44,043 nucleotides of DNA from Myxococcaceae bacterium (GTDB lineage Bacteria > Myxococcota > Myxococcia > Myxococcales > Myxococcaceae): positions 1 through 44,043 of the forward strand of contig JAFGNZ010000091.1 of the NCBI GenBank assembly GCA_016926755.1, read 5' to 3'. Both the position numbers and the translations under genes were made by a program. Below are positions 1-8,390 of this stretch, piece after piece (position 1 is the stretch's first letter; the number at the start of each line of letters is the position of its first letter). The notes beneath the pieces were generated by a model that saw nothing but the letters and a program-made list of their open reading frames with translations, was not told the DNA's origin and ran no database searches.

Positions 1-295
1 CGACGAGGCTTCGGAGGTCCTCATTCGCGTCCCGAGACCGAGCGAGCACGGCGTGCTTCGGCTGCTCGCCTCGCCTCAACACCCTCTCAGCGCACTGGGC
101 AAACACCTCGTCCGCCGCAACGGAGCCGAAGGAGACCGAGGCACCCTCGGACAAGGGGTGCCCCGAAGACTTACGCCGCGTCGTCGAGCCGGCATGTTGA
201 ATTGCCTTGACGTATCGGCCTTGAAGCGCAATACGCGGTTTATCCTGCATTCATGGAAACCTGGGCCAATCGCCCAAATCCATCACGGAGACGAC
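1..295. other. Left edge, no recognised gene
   Basis: One plus-strand frame stays open from the window edge into the gene at 296, but its translation is Arg/Pro-rich and resembles no family I know. The segment has no ribosome-binding site for an upstream start. It could be the end of a gene that begins outside the window or simply GC-rich non-coding DNA. The tRNA scar at 977-1001 suggests it belongs to an integrated element. Confidence 0.4.
207..235 (+). promoter_or_regulatory. Candidate promoter for the secreted protein at 296
   Basis: TTGACG at 207-212 is one base off the sigma-70 -35 consensus. A 17-bp spacer leads to AATACG at 230-235, a weak -10 match. It lies about 60 bp upstream of the chosen start. 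This is pattern matching only; the -10 is poor. Confidence 0.35.
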
Positions 296-811
296 TTGAA
301 GAACTCATTGATTCAGGCAATGGCTGCTGTTGTCGCGCTTGTGTTTAGTGCACCTGCTCTCGCGGATCCGTCTGTTATTGTTGAGACGCCCCAGCAGCAG
401 GGCCCGGGAGGACTCTACGTCAACTGGGGCTATTATAGTGACGCTCTGTACCCGGGCTGGGATCGACTGCAGTACGGATTTGGGGAGGCTCAGAATGGGT
501 TTGAGAGTGCGGACTGGAGCGCCCGTCGCATTGAGCTCAAGATCCGCTTTGATGCCTCGCCCGGTGCGCTGCCCCCGACGAGCGTGGAGGTGTACTGGGA
601 GAATCTGACCGACGGGACCAGCGAGTACTTCACTATTCCTGTCGCCTACTCGCTCAACCCAGACGGTCAGGAGCACTACTGGACTGCGTTCAGCGTCTAC
701 CGCTTGGATTATGCCATGATCGAGTGGCGGGTCGGCTTCGGTGGGTTCTTGGACCCTTCCATGGAGTTCGAATACTTCGTCGACGGTGACCGGCGCGACC
801 CCTATCCCTAA
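296..811 (+). CDS. Small secreted protein of unknown function
   Basis: A 171-residue protein, assuming the TTG start at 296, which has GGAG at 287-290 five bases upstream. An open frame upstream would add 81 Arg-rich residues that lack any secretory character. With the TTG start the protein opens with a basic and hydrophobic signal peptide (KNSLIQAMAAVVALVFSAPALA) and probable cleavage after ALA near residue 24. The mature part is acidic and aromatic-rich (Tyr, Trp, Phe) and looks beta-rich, as in carbohydrate-binding or beta-sandwich modules, but no family is recognised. It is the last gene before the tgtgccc repeats and tRNA scar, so it may be cargo of an integrated element. It is probably exported to the periplasm or outside. 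Confidence 0.7.
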   Translation: MKNSLIQAMAAVVALVFSAPALADPSVIVETPQQQGPGGLYVNWGYYSDALYPGWDRLQYGFGEAQNGFESADWSARRIELKIRFDASPGALPPTSVEVYWENLTDGTSEYFTIPVAYSLNPDGQEHYWTAFSVYRLDYAMIEWRVGFGGFLDPSMEFEYFVDGDRRDPYP

Positions 812-828
812 CCAGTACGGGCGACTTC

Positions 829-860
829 ATGTGCCCTCACATGTGCCCCCAGTGTGCCCC
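829..860 (+). repeat. Three 12-bp-spaced tgtgccc repeats, possible integrase arm sites
   Basis: TGTGCCC occurs at 830-836, 842-848 and 854-860, exactly 12 bp apart, within the longer form (a/g)tgtgccc(c). Short direct repeats of this kind near an attachment core are typical arm-type binding sites for tyrosine recombinases. They lie about 120 bp from the tRNA 3' scar at 977-1001. The function is inferred from arrangement. Confidence 0.5.
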
Positions 861-976
861 TCCAGCGGGGAATTGAAGGGGACGAGAAGGGACGGAGCGG
901 GGGAACGATCCGATGTGAGATCAAGGCGCTAGCCGGTAACAGCGCGACCTGCCTGGGGCTTTGCTCTCGCCTTGTT

Positions 977-1001
977 GTGGGTTCGATTCCCGCCGCCTCC
1001 G
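977..1001 (+). other. Orphan tRNA 3' end (T arm plus acceptor strand), probable attachment site
   Basis: A perfect T arm is present: stem 977-981 pairs with 989-993 (one G-U pair) around the loop TTCGATT. It is followed by the 7-base acceptor strand CGCCTCC (994-1000) and a G discriminator at 1001. The matching 5' acceptor strand (GGAGGCG) and a D arm are absent upstream, so this is not a whole tRNA. The G discriminator and acceptor sequence would suit tRNA-Ser; a tmRNA would be expected to have A there. A free 3' tRNA end with its own terminator is the classic product of site-specific integration into a tRNA gene, with the element lying to the left. Confidence 0.6.
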
Positions 1002-1009
1002 TCCCGAGA

Positions 1010-1039
1010 AGCCCAGCAATCTTGAAGGGTTGCTGGGTT
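1010..1039 (+). terminator. Hairpin behind the tRNA 3' scar
   Basis: AGCCCAGCAA (1010-1019) pairs with TTGCTGGGTT (1030-1039), a 10-bp stem with one G-U pair and a 10-base loop. No T-run follows. Its position 9 bases after the tRNA end suggests it was the terminator of the intact tRNA gene. Confidence 0.55.
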
Positions 1040-1059
1040 CACGCGCGAGCCGACGCGCT

Positions 1060-1740
1060 CTACTTACAGGAGGGCGCCGTGTTGACGATGGCCCGCCGGC
1101 CCTTGGCCGTCGAGCAGTCGTTCGCCTTGAGCACGATCGTCCCGGTGGCGCAATCCTTCTTCTCCATCGCCTCCTTGGCGCTCTTGCACGCCGCCTCGCC
1201 CGGGTCGCCCTCGTGCTTCTCCACCTGCTGGCGGCACCTGGGGAACATCTTCTCGATCATCAGCGCCCCATTCTTGTTGCCGCAGTCCTGCTTCTTCATC
1301 AGGCCGCTCGCGTCGCACCACTTCGCGTTGGCGACGATGAAGGCCTGCTTGTCGCCGCAGCTGGCCGAGTCTGCCGGGGCTCCTCCTGTCGCCCCGCTCG
1401 CGGCGGCGGGGGCCTCCTGGGACGGCTCGACGGGCTGCTCTTCGGCCTTCGGGGCCTCGGCCCTCGTCTCACCGCCAGCCGCCGCCTTGCTGCAGGCCGC
1501 GAAGCTCGACCGCGCCTTCTCGTCATCCTTCTGCAGGATGTACTCGTACCTCTTGTCGCCGGGAGCGCAGTTCTTGGCTGCCTCGGCCTTCACCTGCTCC
1601 AGCGCCTCGCCGTACTTGCCAGTCGCGTAGGTGACCTCGGTGATGACCGTGCCGTCCTTCTTGGTGGCCTTGAGCTTGTGCTCCTTGGCGAACGCCGGAA
1701 GCGCCATGACGACTACCGCAACGAAGACTGCGACTCTCAT
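1060..1740 (-). CDS. Secreted Cys-containing protein of unknown function
   Basis: A 226-residue protein with a clear Sec signal peptide (MRVAVFVAVVVMALPAFA, cleavage near residue 18). The start has AGAGGAA a few bases upstream. Residues 19-80 are Lys/Asp/Glu-rich, 85-125 form an Ala/Pro/Glu linker, and the C-terminal third carries at least six Cys residues spaced as in a disulphide-bonded domain. I recognise no enzyme motif. It looks like a two-domain periplasmic or extracellular protein of the lineage-restricted type common in myxobacteria. It stands alone on the minus strand, ending just past the tRNA scar. Confidence 0.75.
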   Translation of the reverse strand: MRVAVFVAVVVMALPAFAKEHKLKATKKDGTVITEVTYATGKYGEALEQVKAEAAKNCAPGDKRYEYILQKDDEKARSSFAACSKAAAGGETRAEAPKAEEQPVEPSQEAPAAASGATGGAPADSASCGDKQAFIVANAKWCDASGLMKKQDCGNKNGALMIEKMFPRCRQQVEKHEGDPGEAACKSAKEAMEKKDCATGTIVLKANDCSTAKGRRAIVNTAPSCK

Positions 1741-2029
1741 GAGTGTTCCTCTCCATGCTGGTTACTCGGCGGACAGTAGCACATATCGCACCGCGCACTG
1801 GAGCCTGAACAGTTTTCCAAGCCCCAACCTGTCTCGAGCGCCAACAGGATCAACGTCCGCCACTCAGGCTCGGCAGCTATTACAGAGCGAGAGGACCGTC
1901 TCCCAAGATGCGCTCTCGCTCCTCGGGAGGAGCGGAGAGGAGACCTGGATGTGAGTCATCAACAATTGATTTCAAACTGCTGAATCCAAAGAGAGACATG
2001 CAGCAACTTCTCGGATGGATGGCGTTGGT

Positions 2030-2160
2030 AGCCCTCTGGTGTGGCATACATGGGACGAAGTTGGAGTCGATTGCCACCACCTCGTACCCGAGTCCCTCCA
2101 GGCAGCGCGCCTCCCACTCGCTCTCGGTGGATGATTCCAATGAGGATGCGTGCACAATCC
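2030..2160 (-). pseudogene. IS110-family transposase remnant
   Basis: The minus strand reads LESSTESEWEARCLEGLGYE followed by VVAIDSNFVPCMPHQR. This resembles the conserved stretch of IS110/DEDD transposases around TGSESEWVARCLEALGHEVVVADPNFAPMY. The following K-T-D-R-R-D-A block is degraded and neither the catalytic N-terminus nor the C-terminal half is present. No start, inverted repeats or full ORF remain. The surrounding 1741-2377 holds no other recognisable gene and is less GC-rich than its flanks. Confidence 0.5.
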
Positions 2161-2377
2161 TTGTGGATTCCGTCGAGCGCTGAAGTCCGAGAGAGGAGGC
2201 CATCCGCCTACAGGGACAGCCCCGCCCTCCTGCTTGCGCTTTTCGATCGTGGGATCAATGATCTCCCAGAACTCTCGCTGGAAGATGGATTCTGGTTGAT
2301 GTCGGGTTACCAGGAAAAATCCAGCGCAGAGGGATCTCGAAGTGCTGCCGGTTTCCAGCTGCTCGGGGGCATGCCGC

Positions 2378-3919
2378 ATGACACGGAGATCCGTTGGGAG
2401 AGCCTTGCTGTGGATCGGTGCGCTGCTTGCCAGTGCCTGCCGTGAGGAGTCTGGCGAAGCCTCGCCAGAGCCGGCTCCGGCGACTGTGGCCACGGCGCCT
2501 CAGGAGCTCAGGAGCCTCCCCAGCACAGAGACCGGGGCTGACACCCGTGCGCTACCTGCAGCGCCCAGCGCCGCGGCGAACCCGAACGCGGTCAGCGCGT
2601 TCACCATCAGCTACAGCGTGAAGGATCCGTCGGGCAACACGGGCACCTCTTCCGTCACCCGCCTGGTGACGATGGTCGACACGCTGGCGCCGGTGCTGGT
2701 GCTCAACGGCCCGGCCACCCAGGGCCTGGAGTGCGGCACCCAGTACACCGACCCGGGCGCCACGGCCACTGACCAGTGCTTCGGCAACATCACCCAGCGT
2801 GTCACCCGGACGGGTGCGTTGAACCAGAACGCCTCGGGCAGCTACCTGCTCACCTACAGCGTGACGGACCCGGCGGGCCAGAGCGCGCCACCCGTCTACC
2901 GCACGGTCAACATCACCGACACGCAGCCCCCCACCCTCACCGTCAATGGGCCCCTCCCCCAGCAGCTGGCGTGCGGAACGCAGTACACGGACCCGGGCGC
3001 CACGGCCTTGGACCTCTGCGACGGCAACCTGACCCCGAGCATCACCGTCTCCAGCAACGTCAACACGTCCCTCGCGGGGCAGTACACGACCTCCTACACC
3101 GTGAAGGACCGCGCTGGCCGCACGCGCACCGCCACCCGCCAGGTGACAGTGACAGGCGTCGAGATCCGCCTGAGTGACTACACCGTCTTCGTGCTCCAGA
3201 ACTACAGCGGGGGCCGCGACGTGAGAGGCAAGGTGGCGGCAGGCGGCAACATCACCCTGACGGACTTCTCGGTGGGCCAGGATGTGCCGAGCAACAACGT
3301 CGCCCGGACCCTGGTGGCGGGCAGCAAGCTGACCCTCGCCCGTGGCAGTGTCTGGGGCCCAGCCTTCTACGGAAGCAGCTACAGCGGCGGCGCGACGGTG
3401 ACCTACCACCGGGGCACCGTGGCGCGCGGCACGCCCATCAACTTCGCCTCCCGGTTCACCGAGCTGCGCAGCCTCTCTTCGAAGCTCGCGTCCCTGACGC
3501 CCACCGGCACGACGACGCGTGGGACGGAGGGCTACATCGTGCTCGCGATGACCGGCACCAATCCGAAGGTGAACGTCTTCGAGGTGACCGCCAGCGCCAT
3601 CAACGGGATCAATCAGATGGCCATCAGCGCGCCGGCCGGCGCCCTGGTCGTGATCAACGTCCGCGGCACCTCGGCCACCGTTCAGAACTTCGGGTTCGCG
3701 CTGAGCGGCGGCATCACCGCGAGTGGCATCCTCTACAACTTCATGGAGGCCACGACCCTCAATGCCGGCAGCATCGGCCTCCAGGGCACGGTGCTGGCCC
3801 CCTACGCCAACGTCACCTTCAACAACGGGGCCTGGGATGGCGGCATCTACGCCCTCTCGCTGACGGGCACCGCCGAGGGCCACCTCAAGGCGCTGAACGA
3901 CCGCGCCTCCTGCCAGTGA
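2378..3919 (+). CDS. Lipoprotein with Ig-like (DUF5011-type) repeats and choice-of-anchor A domain
   Basis: A 513-residue surface lipoprotein. The ATG at 2378 gives a basic N-terminus, a hydrophobic stretch and Cys21 (ALLASAC), a fair lipobox. Residues about 70-265 hold Ig-like units: two full copies marked by (E/A)CGTQYTDPGATA...C...GN, preceded by a partial copy that lacks its first half. Residues about 270-510 match the choice-of-anchor A (pAdhesive-type) beta-helical domain (LSDYTVFVLQNYSGGRDVRGKVAAGGNI..., ending in the WDGGIYALSL region). Such proteins are thought to be cell-surface or matrix adhesins. The truncated first repeat, joined directly to a low-complexity lipoprotein leader and sitting just after a transposase remnant, suggests that the N-terminus was re-assembled. 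An earlier ATG at 2371 is in another frame. Confidence 0.8.
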   Translation: MTRRSVGRALLWIGALLASACREESGEASPEPAPATVATAPQELRSLPSTETGADTRALPAAPSAAANPNAVSAFTISYSVKDPSGNTGTSSVTRLVTMVDTLAPVLVLNGPATQGLECGTQYTDPGATATDQCFGNITQRVTRTGALNQNASGSYLLTYSVTDPAGQSAPPVYRTVNITDTQPPTLTVNGPLPQQLACGTQYTDPGATALDLCDGNLTPSITVSSNVNTSLAGQYTTSYTVKDRAGRTRTATRQVTVTGVEIRLSDYTVFVLQNYSGGRDVRGKVAAGGNITLTDFSVGQDVPSNNVARTLVAGSKLTLARGSVWGPAFYGSSYSGGATVTYHRGTVARGTPINFASRFTELRSLSSKLASLTPTGTTTRGTEGYIVLAMTGTNPKVNVFEVTASAINGINQMAISAPAGALVVINVRGTSATVQNFGFALSGGITASGILYNFMEATTLNAGSIGLQGTVLAPYANVTFNNGAWDGGIYALSLTGTAEGHLKALNDRASCQ

Positions 3920-4102
3920 AGAGGCCCCGACTCCTTTGGATGCCAGCAGGCACAGTGGGCTTTCCCTGTCAGGAGGGGGAGCGCTCATCAGCCTCGAGGA
4001 CGTCCCCGACGAGCAGCTGCCCACGCTCATCGAGGCGCTGATGGGCAGCCTCAAGCCCACCCGCGAGGCGGCGCAGGCGCCCACCTCACCTTGGCGTGTG
4101 TT

Positions 4103-5560
4103 ATGGCGTCACGCCCGATGCCACCCGCCCCCCTCGCTTCCTGGTTGCGCCGCGCGTGGCTGCCTGCGTGGGCAGCTTTCGCCGCGTGGTGCGTGAGCGG
4201 GATCCCCCCGGCGGTGGACCTGCCCGCGCACGCCGCGCAGATGCAGACGCTCGCGGAGCTGGTGCGCGGGGCGCCGGACGTCTCGCGCGTCTATGAAGCG
4301 GGCTTCCCCGTGGGCTACGGCCTGCCGGTATGGCTCTTCCTGCCACTCACGCTGCTGACCAACGGCGCGGTGGCGGCCCGCGCGGCCGTGTGGACGGCGC
4401 TGGTGCTCTTCCCGCTGGGCCACCTCGCGCTCGCTCGCGCGCTGGGCCGGACGGGCTGGACGGTGGTGCTGGCGCTGCCGCTCGCCTTCCATCTCTCGTA
4501 CTGGTACGGCTTCTTGCCCAGCTTCTTCGCCGTGCCTTTCGTATTGCTGGGGTTCGCGGCGTACGTGCGCGCCCTGGACGCGCCCACTCGCGCAGGACGG
4601 GGGCGGGCGCTCGCGGCGCTGGCGCTGCTCGCGCTGGGGGCGATGCTCTCGCACCTGGTGGCCTTCGGCATGCTGGGCGTAGGCGTCGTGGCGCTCGCGC
4701 TGGCCTCCCCGCTCCGAGGCGAGGCCCTGCGACGCGCGGCGCTGGGGCTCGCCCCCGCGACGCTGCTGTGCGCAACGCGTGTCCTCGCCCTCGTGGGACG
4801 TGCCGCCGCGCCGGGCTCGCACCTGCCCTCGAGCTACGATGCTGCCTCGCACGTCAACTTCCTCTTCCGGGCCTACCGGCCCGAGGGGCTGCTCGCGGTG
4901 GCGGGCCCGCTGCTCGTGACGGCGGTGTTCGTCGTCGCGGGTTGGGTGCACCGGCGGCAGGAGCCCCGGCGGCCATGGGCGCTCTTCCTCGCGCTGACGG
5001 CGCTCTACGTGGCGACCCCCAAGGCGCTCTCGGGCGCGTGGCTCATCCACGTGCGAGTAGCGGTCCTGGCTGGGGCGGCCGCGCTGCTGCTGGTGGACCC
5101 AGCCCGGCTCGCGCGGCCCTTGCGGGTGCTCCTCGTCGGGATCGTGCTCCTGTCCTTGGTGGAGACGGCGCGCTTCCACGTGCGCTTCGCGCGCGAGGTG
5201 GAGGGGCTGGAGGCCCTCACTGCCGCGCCGCCGCCCGCGGGTGCGCACGGCTACCTGTCCCTCCCGGGGCTGCGGCTGGGGGAGAAGGGCCGGCTCACCT
5301 ACCTCGAGCACCTGGGCCAGTGGTGGACGGGGCGGCAAGGCGGCGTGGGCCACCACTTCTTCGCCGACGCGGACCACCAGCCGGTGCGCTTCCGCGAGGG
5401 CCAGGAGCTGCCCGCACGACTGGACGCCACAGCGCCCCCGGAGGACTTCGCCCCCTTCAGCGCCCTGCTCGTCTACGGCGAGGGGCCCCTGCCCGCGGCC
5501 CTCTCCGGCTTCCGCGAGACGGCGCGCGCTGGGAGGTGGCGCCGCCTCGATCGACCCTGA
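4103..5560 (+). CDS. Multi-pass membrane protein of unknown function
   Basis: A 485-residue integral membrane protein with about 10 predicted transmembrane segments (Leu/Ala/Val stretches between residues 15 and 360) and a soluble C-terminal domain of about 115 residues. The motif DLPAHAAQMQTL in the first external loop recalls the acidic loop motif of GT-C glycosyltransferases and related putative membrane transferases. A role in transferring a lipid-linked sugar is therefore possible but unproven. An in-frame TTG at 4091 would add four residues; ATG 4103 is preferred although neither has a strong ribosome-binding site. The 183 bp upstream (3920-4102) contain a short open stretch reading ISLEDVPDEQLPTLIEALM that may be a gene fragment. 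Confidence 0.7.
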   Translation: MASRPMPPAPLASWLRRAWLPAWAAFAAWCVSGIPPAVDLPAHAAQMQTLAELVRGAPDVSRVYEAGFPVGYGLPVWLFLPLTLLTNGAVAARAAVWTALVLFPLGHLALARALGRTGWTVVLALPLAFHLSYWYGFLPSFFAVPFVLLGFAAYVRALDAPTRAGRGRALAALALLALGAMLSHLVAFGMLGVGVVALALASPLRGEALRRAALGLAPATLLCATRVLALVGRAAAPGSHLPSSYDAASHVNFLFRAYRPEGLLAVAGPLLVTAVFVVAGWVHRRQEPRRPWALFLALTALYVATPKALSGAWLIHVRVAVLAGAAALLLVDPARLARPLRVLLVGIVLLSLVETARFHVRFAREVEGLEALTAAPPPAGAHGYLSLPGLRLGEKGRLTYLEHLGQWWTGRQGGVGHHFFADADHQPVRFREGQELPARLDATAPPEDFAPFSALLVYGEGPLPAALSGFRETARAGRWRRLDRP

Positions 5561-5711
5561 TCCCCGTCCGGGGCGCGCGTGGCGGATCCGCCGCTCTACG
5601 AGGGGACCGTCACCCTGCCCCTCCGCTGAGGCGGCATGCGGTGCAAGGTCTCATTGGCTTCCTCCAGGACGATCCCAAGCTTCCGAGTAGACACTCGCAG
5701 GGAGGATTGTC

Positions 5712-6299
5712 ATGGCCATGGACCCAACGCGCTTCGGCACCGGCTCCCCCTCCAGTACGCGAATCGGCGCGAATGTCTGGGGAGCCCCCCTCGTCGTGGG
5801 GTTGCTGATCACCCTGCTCGGCTGCCTGGCGCTGGCCTCGGTCGGAATCACCAGCCTGATCTCGGTCTTTTTCTATGGAGCGCTGCTGGCGGTGATGGGC
5901 ATCGCGGAGATCGTCCATGCCTTCCGCATCCGGAAGACCGGGCCCTTCCTCCTCTTCCTGCTGGGGGGCGTGCTGTCCATGGTCGTGGGCCTGCTGGTGC
6001 TGGCCTGGCCCGGCGCGGGGCTGGCGGCGCTGACGCTCCTTCTGGCTGGCTACTTCCTGGCCACCGGCCTGTTCCGCACCATCACCTCGGTCATGGACCG
6101 CTACCCCCGGTGGGGCTGGGACTGCGCTGACGGCATCATCAGCATCGCGCTGGGCGCCATCATCATGGCCCAGTGGCCGCTCTCCACGCTCTGGGCCGTG
6201 GGCATCGTCGTGGGGGTAGGGCTGATCAGCCGAGGGATCGCCCTCATGGCGGGCTCGCTGGCGGTGCGCCATGTGCTTCGCGAGGTGAGCCCCCCCTGA
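5712..6299 (+). CDS. HdeD/DUF308 family membrane protein
   Basis: A 195-residue protein with six hydrophobic segments after a 25-residue polar N-terminus, matching the HdeD (DUF308) family: GVLSMVVGLLVLAWPGAGL, a later DGIISIALGAIIMAQWP repeat of the same pattern, and an overall three-hairpin layout. HdeD in Escherichia coli is linked to acid resistance; in other bacteria the role is unknown. GGAGG at 5701-5705 lies six bases before ATG 5712. The gene stands alone. The short region before it encodes ADPPLYEGTVTLPLR then a stop, perhaps the end of a lost gene. Confidence 0.85.
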   Translation: MAMDPTRFGTGSPSSTRIGANVWGAPLVVGLLITLLGCLALASVGITSLISVFFYGALLAVMGIAEIVHAFRIRKTGPFLLFLLGGVLSMVVGLLVLAWPGAGLAALTLLLAGYFLATGLFRTITSVMDRYPRWGWDCADGIISIALGAIIMAQWPLSTLWAVGIVVGVGLISRGIALMAGSLAVRHVLREVSPP

Positions 6300-6581
6300 G
6301 CTCATGGCTCCTTGTCTGGAGGCACCTCGCCCGTCAGCACGCAGATGAGCGCGCCCGGATCGCACTTCACTGAGGAGGAGCGCTTCTACCCAGGTCTGCT
6401 CGTCCGCGCTCGTAAGGAGTACACCCTGGCCCAGGCCCGGGAGGACTTCTGACGTACCTCGGAGCGCGGCCCACCGCGAGCCAGTGGCCAGATTGTGGAC
6501 ACCCGTTGCGGCGATCATGGGCATGGTTTCACGAGAGAGAGGCGTGTTACCCAATGCTGACCCTCAACGAAGGAGCGCGGC
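6300..6581. other. Intergenic region with a possible gene fragment
   Basis: The plus strand at about 6365-6452 reads HFTEEERFYPGLLVRARKEY and runs on to a stop. It is protein-like in composition and faintly like the end of a haemerythrin-type helical domain, but has no start or upstream body. The remainder carries no recognised signal other than AAGGAG before the start at 6582. Confidence 0.3.
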
Positions 6582-8330
6582 ATGACTCGACACCCTTCCC
6601 TCATCGTTCCATGGCTCCTGCTGGCTGCCTGCGCGACCTCTGGAGAGCACTCGCCCGGCAAGCCGGCTCCCGCCGCGCGGGCCCGCGAGGTGCTGGAGGG
6701 TGTCGGCGAGCGCGCGGGGCTCGTGCTCGCGGAGGATGCCTATGGCGACGGCGCGACCCGCCTCGTCTACCTGGAGCAGGGCTGGGGGCCGCCCGAGACC
6801 CTCTGGTACTACCACGCCGATCAGGGCTCGGTCCTCATGCCCTACGACACCCTGGTGCACCTGGAGCAGGCCGGCAGCGACAAGCCCTTCCTCCTCCCCG
6901 AGCACCTGACGCGCTTCCGGTTCCTCAATCAGCACAAGACGCCCAACAACCCGGACGCGCTCCCCGTGGGCTTCGCGCGCCACGGGGACAAGGTGGGCCT
7001 GACCTGCGCGGCGTGCCATACCGGGCAGATCAACTATCGCGGCACGGCGATGCGCATCGACGGTGCCCCGACGCTCGCGGACATCACCGGCTTTCTCCGT
7101 GCGGTGAAGGAGGCGGTGGCGGCCACGCTGGCCGATGAGGCCAAACTCGCGCGGTTTGCCGCCGCGGTGCCGGGAGGTGGCAAGGACAGCGTCAGCCGCG
7201 AGGCGGCGCGCAAGAGCCTCACGGAGACGCTGCGCTGGTTCGAGAGCTATGAGGCCGCCAATCGCTCGACCACGGAGGAGGGCTTCGGCCGGCTCGACGC
7301 GGTCGGGCGGATCATCAACCAGGTGATCCGCTTCACCAGCGGTCCCCAGAACAGCGCCGAGCCCAACGCGCCCACGAGCTTCCCGCTCCTGTGGGACGCG
7401 CCGCGCCACGACTACGTGCAATGGGTGGGGTTCTCATCCAACGCGGGCGCGGGCTCGGTCGGCCGCAACGTCGGCGAGGTGCTGGGGGTGTACGGGCAGA
7501 TCGAGGTGAAGCACTACGAGACGGAGCAGGAGGCGAAGCGAGGCTACCCCTCGACAGTCGAGGCGAACGAGCTGGTCGCGATGGAGGAGACCTTGCGCAG
7601 CCTGAAGTCTCCACGGTGGCCGGAGGACATCCTCCCGCCCATCGATCGCAAGCTGGCGGCCCGTGGCGAGGAGCTGTATCGGACGAACTGCCTGTCCTGC
7701 CACGCGACCATCGATCGCGACGATCCCAGGCGGAGCGTCGTCGCCATGATCACGGGAATCGACGTCGTGGGAACCGACGACACCAGCGCCAGGAACCTCA
7801 TCCAGGCCCGCGCGCCGACCGGCGTGCTCGAGGGAGCCATCTCCCCCAAGGGAGAGATCTACGGCGCCGAGGCCACCGCGCTCGCCTTGCTGGGAGATCT
7901 CGTCACCCGCACGCTGGCGGCGAAGCCCGACGCGGCGGTGAAGGCCACCGTGAACGCCAGGCTCCACGGCCAGGAGGAGACCGCCAAGCAAGGCAACTAC
8001 ACCCGGAACAGTGACAAGGACCCGACCGCGGAGCTGATGACCTACAAGGCGCGTCCGCTCAATGGGACCTGGGCCTCCGCGCCGTACCTCCACAATGGCT
8101 CGGTGCCCACGCTCTATGACTTGCTCCTGCCCCCCGCCGAGCGACCCAGGACGTTCTCCGTCGGCCGCTGGGAGTACGATCCCAGGAAGGTGGGCTACGT
8201 CAGCGACGGCCAGGTGCCCTTCGTGTTCGACACCCGCGTGACTGGCAACTCCAATCGCGGCCACGAGTACGGCGTGACGCTCCCGGACGAGGAGCGCTGG
8301 GCGATCGTGGAATACCTCAAGACCTTGTGA
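6582..8330 (+). CDS. RoxA-like di-haem c-type cytochrome lipoprotein
   Basis: A 582-residue lipoprotein (lipobox LLLAAC, Cys17) with two haem c sites: CAACH at 142-146 and CLSCH at 370-374. The long segment between them, and the MauG/peroxidase-like signature NGTWASAPYLHNGSVPTL (494-511), are features of the RoxA/RoxB rubber oxygenase and related di-haem peroxidase-like cytochromes. RoxA cleaves poly(cis-1,4-isoprene) oxidatively outside the cell, and homologues occur in myxobacteria. The substrate here cannot be read from sequence, and general di-haem oxidase or peroxidase activity is the safer call. The lipid anchor suggests attachment to the outer membrane. AAGGAG lies just upstream of ATG 6582. 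The gene is monocistronic, closed by the hairpin at 8343-8374. Confidence 0.85.
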   Translation: MTRHPSLIVPWLLLAACATSGEHSPGKPAPAARAREVLEGVGERAGLVLAEDAYGDGATRLVYLEQGWGPPETLWYYHADQGSVLMPYDTLVHLEQAGSDKPFLLPEHLTRFRFLNQHKTPNNPDALPVGFARHGDKVGLTCAACHTGQINYRGTAMRIDGAPTLADITGFLRAVKEAVAATLADEAKLARFAAAVPGGGKDSVSREAARKSLTETLRWFESYEAANRSTTEEGFGRLDAVGRIINQVIRFTSGPQNSAEPNAPTSFPLLWDAPRHDYVQWVGFSSNAGAGSVGRNVGEVLGVYGQIEVKHYETEQEAKRGYPSTVEANELVAMEETLRSLKSPRWPEDILPPIDRKLAARGEELYRTNCLSCHATIDRDDPRRSVVAMITGIDVVGTDDTSARNLIQARAPTGVLEGAISPKGEIYGAEATALALLGDLVTRTLAAKPDAAVKATVNARLHGQEETAKQGNYTRNSDKDPTAELMTYKARPLNGTWASAPYLHNGSVPTLYDLLLPPAERPRTFSVGRWEYDPRKVGYVSDGQVPFVFDTRVTGNSNRGHEYGVTLPDEERWAIVEYLKTL

Positions 8331-8342
8331 CGCGCCCAACAC

Positions 8343-8374
8343 GAGGGCCCGAGCCTTCTTCGACTCGGGCCCTC
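8343..8374. terminator. Bidirectional terminator between convergent genes
   Basis: GAGGGCCCGAG (8343-8353) pairs perfectly with CTCGGGCCCTC (8364-8374) around a 10-base loop. It sits between two convergent stop codons (8330 and 8391). A CTTG tract, not a T-run, follows, so termination strength is uncertain. Confidence 0.75.
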
Positions 8375-8390
8375 CTTGCTGCCGCGGCGC

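Noticed and set aside
977-1001. Whole tRNA or tmRNA
   Set aside because: The 5' acceptor strand, D arm and anticodon arm are not found in the preceding 100 bases; only the T arm and acceptor 3' strand exist. The G discriminator argues against tmRNA.
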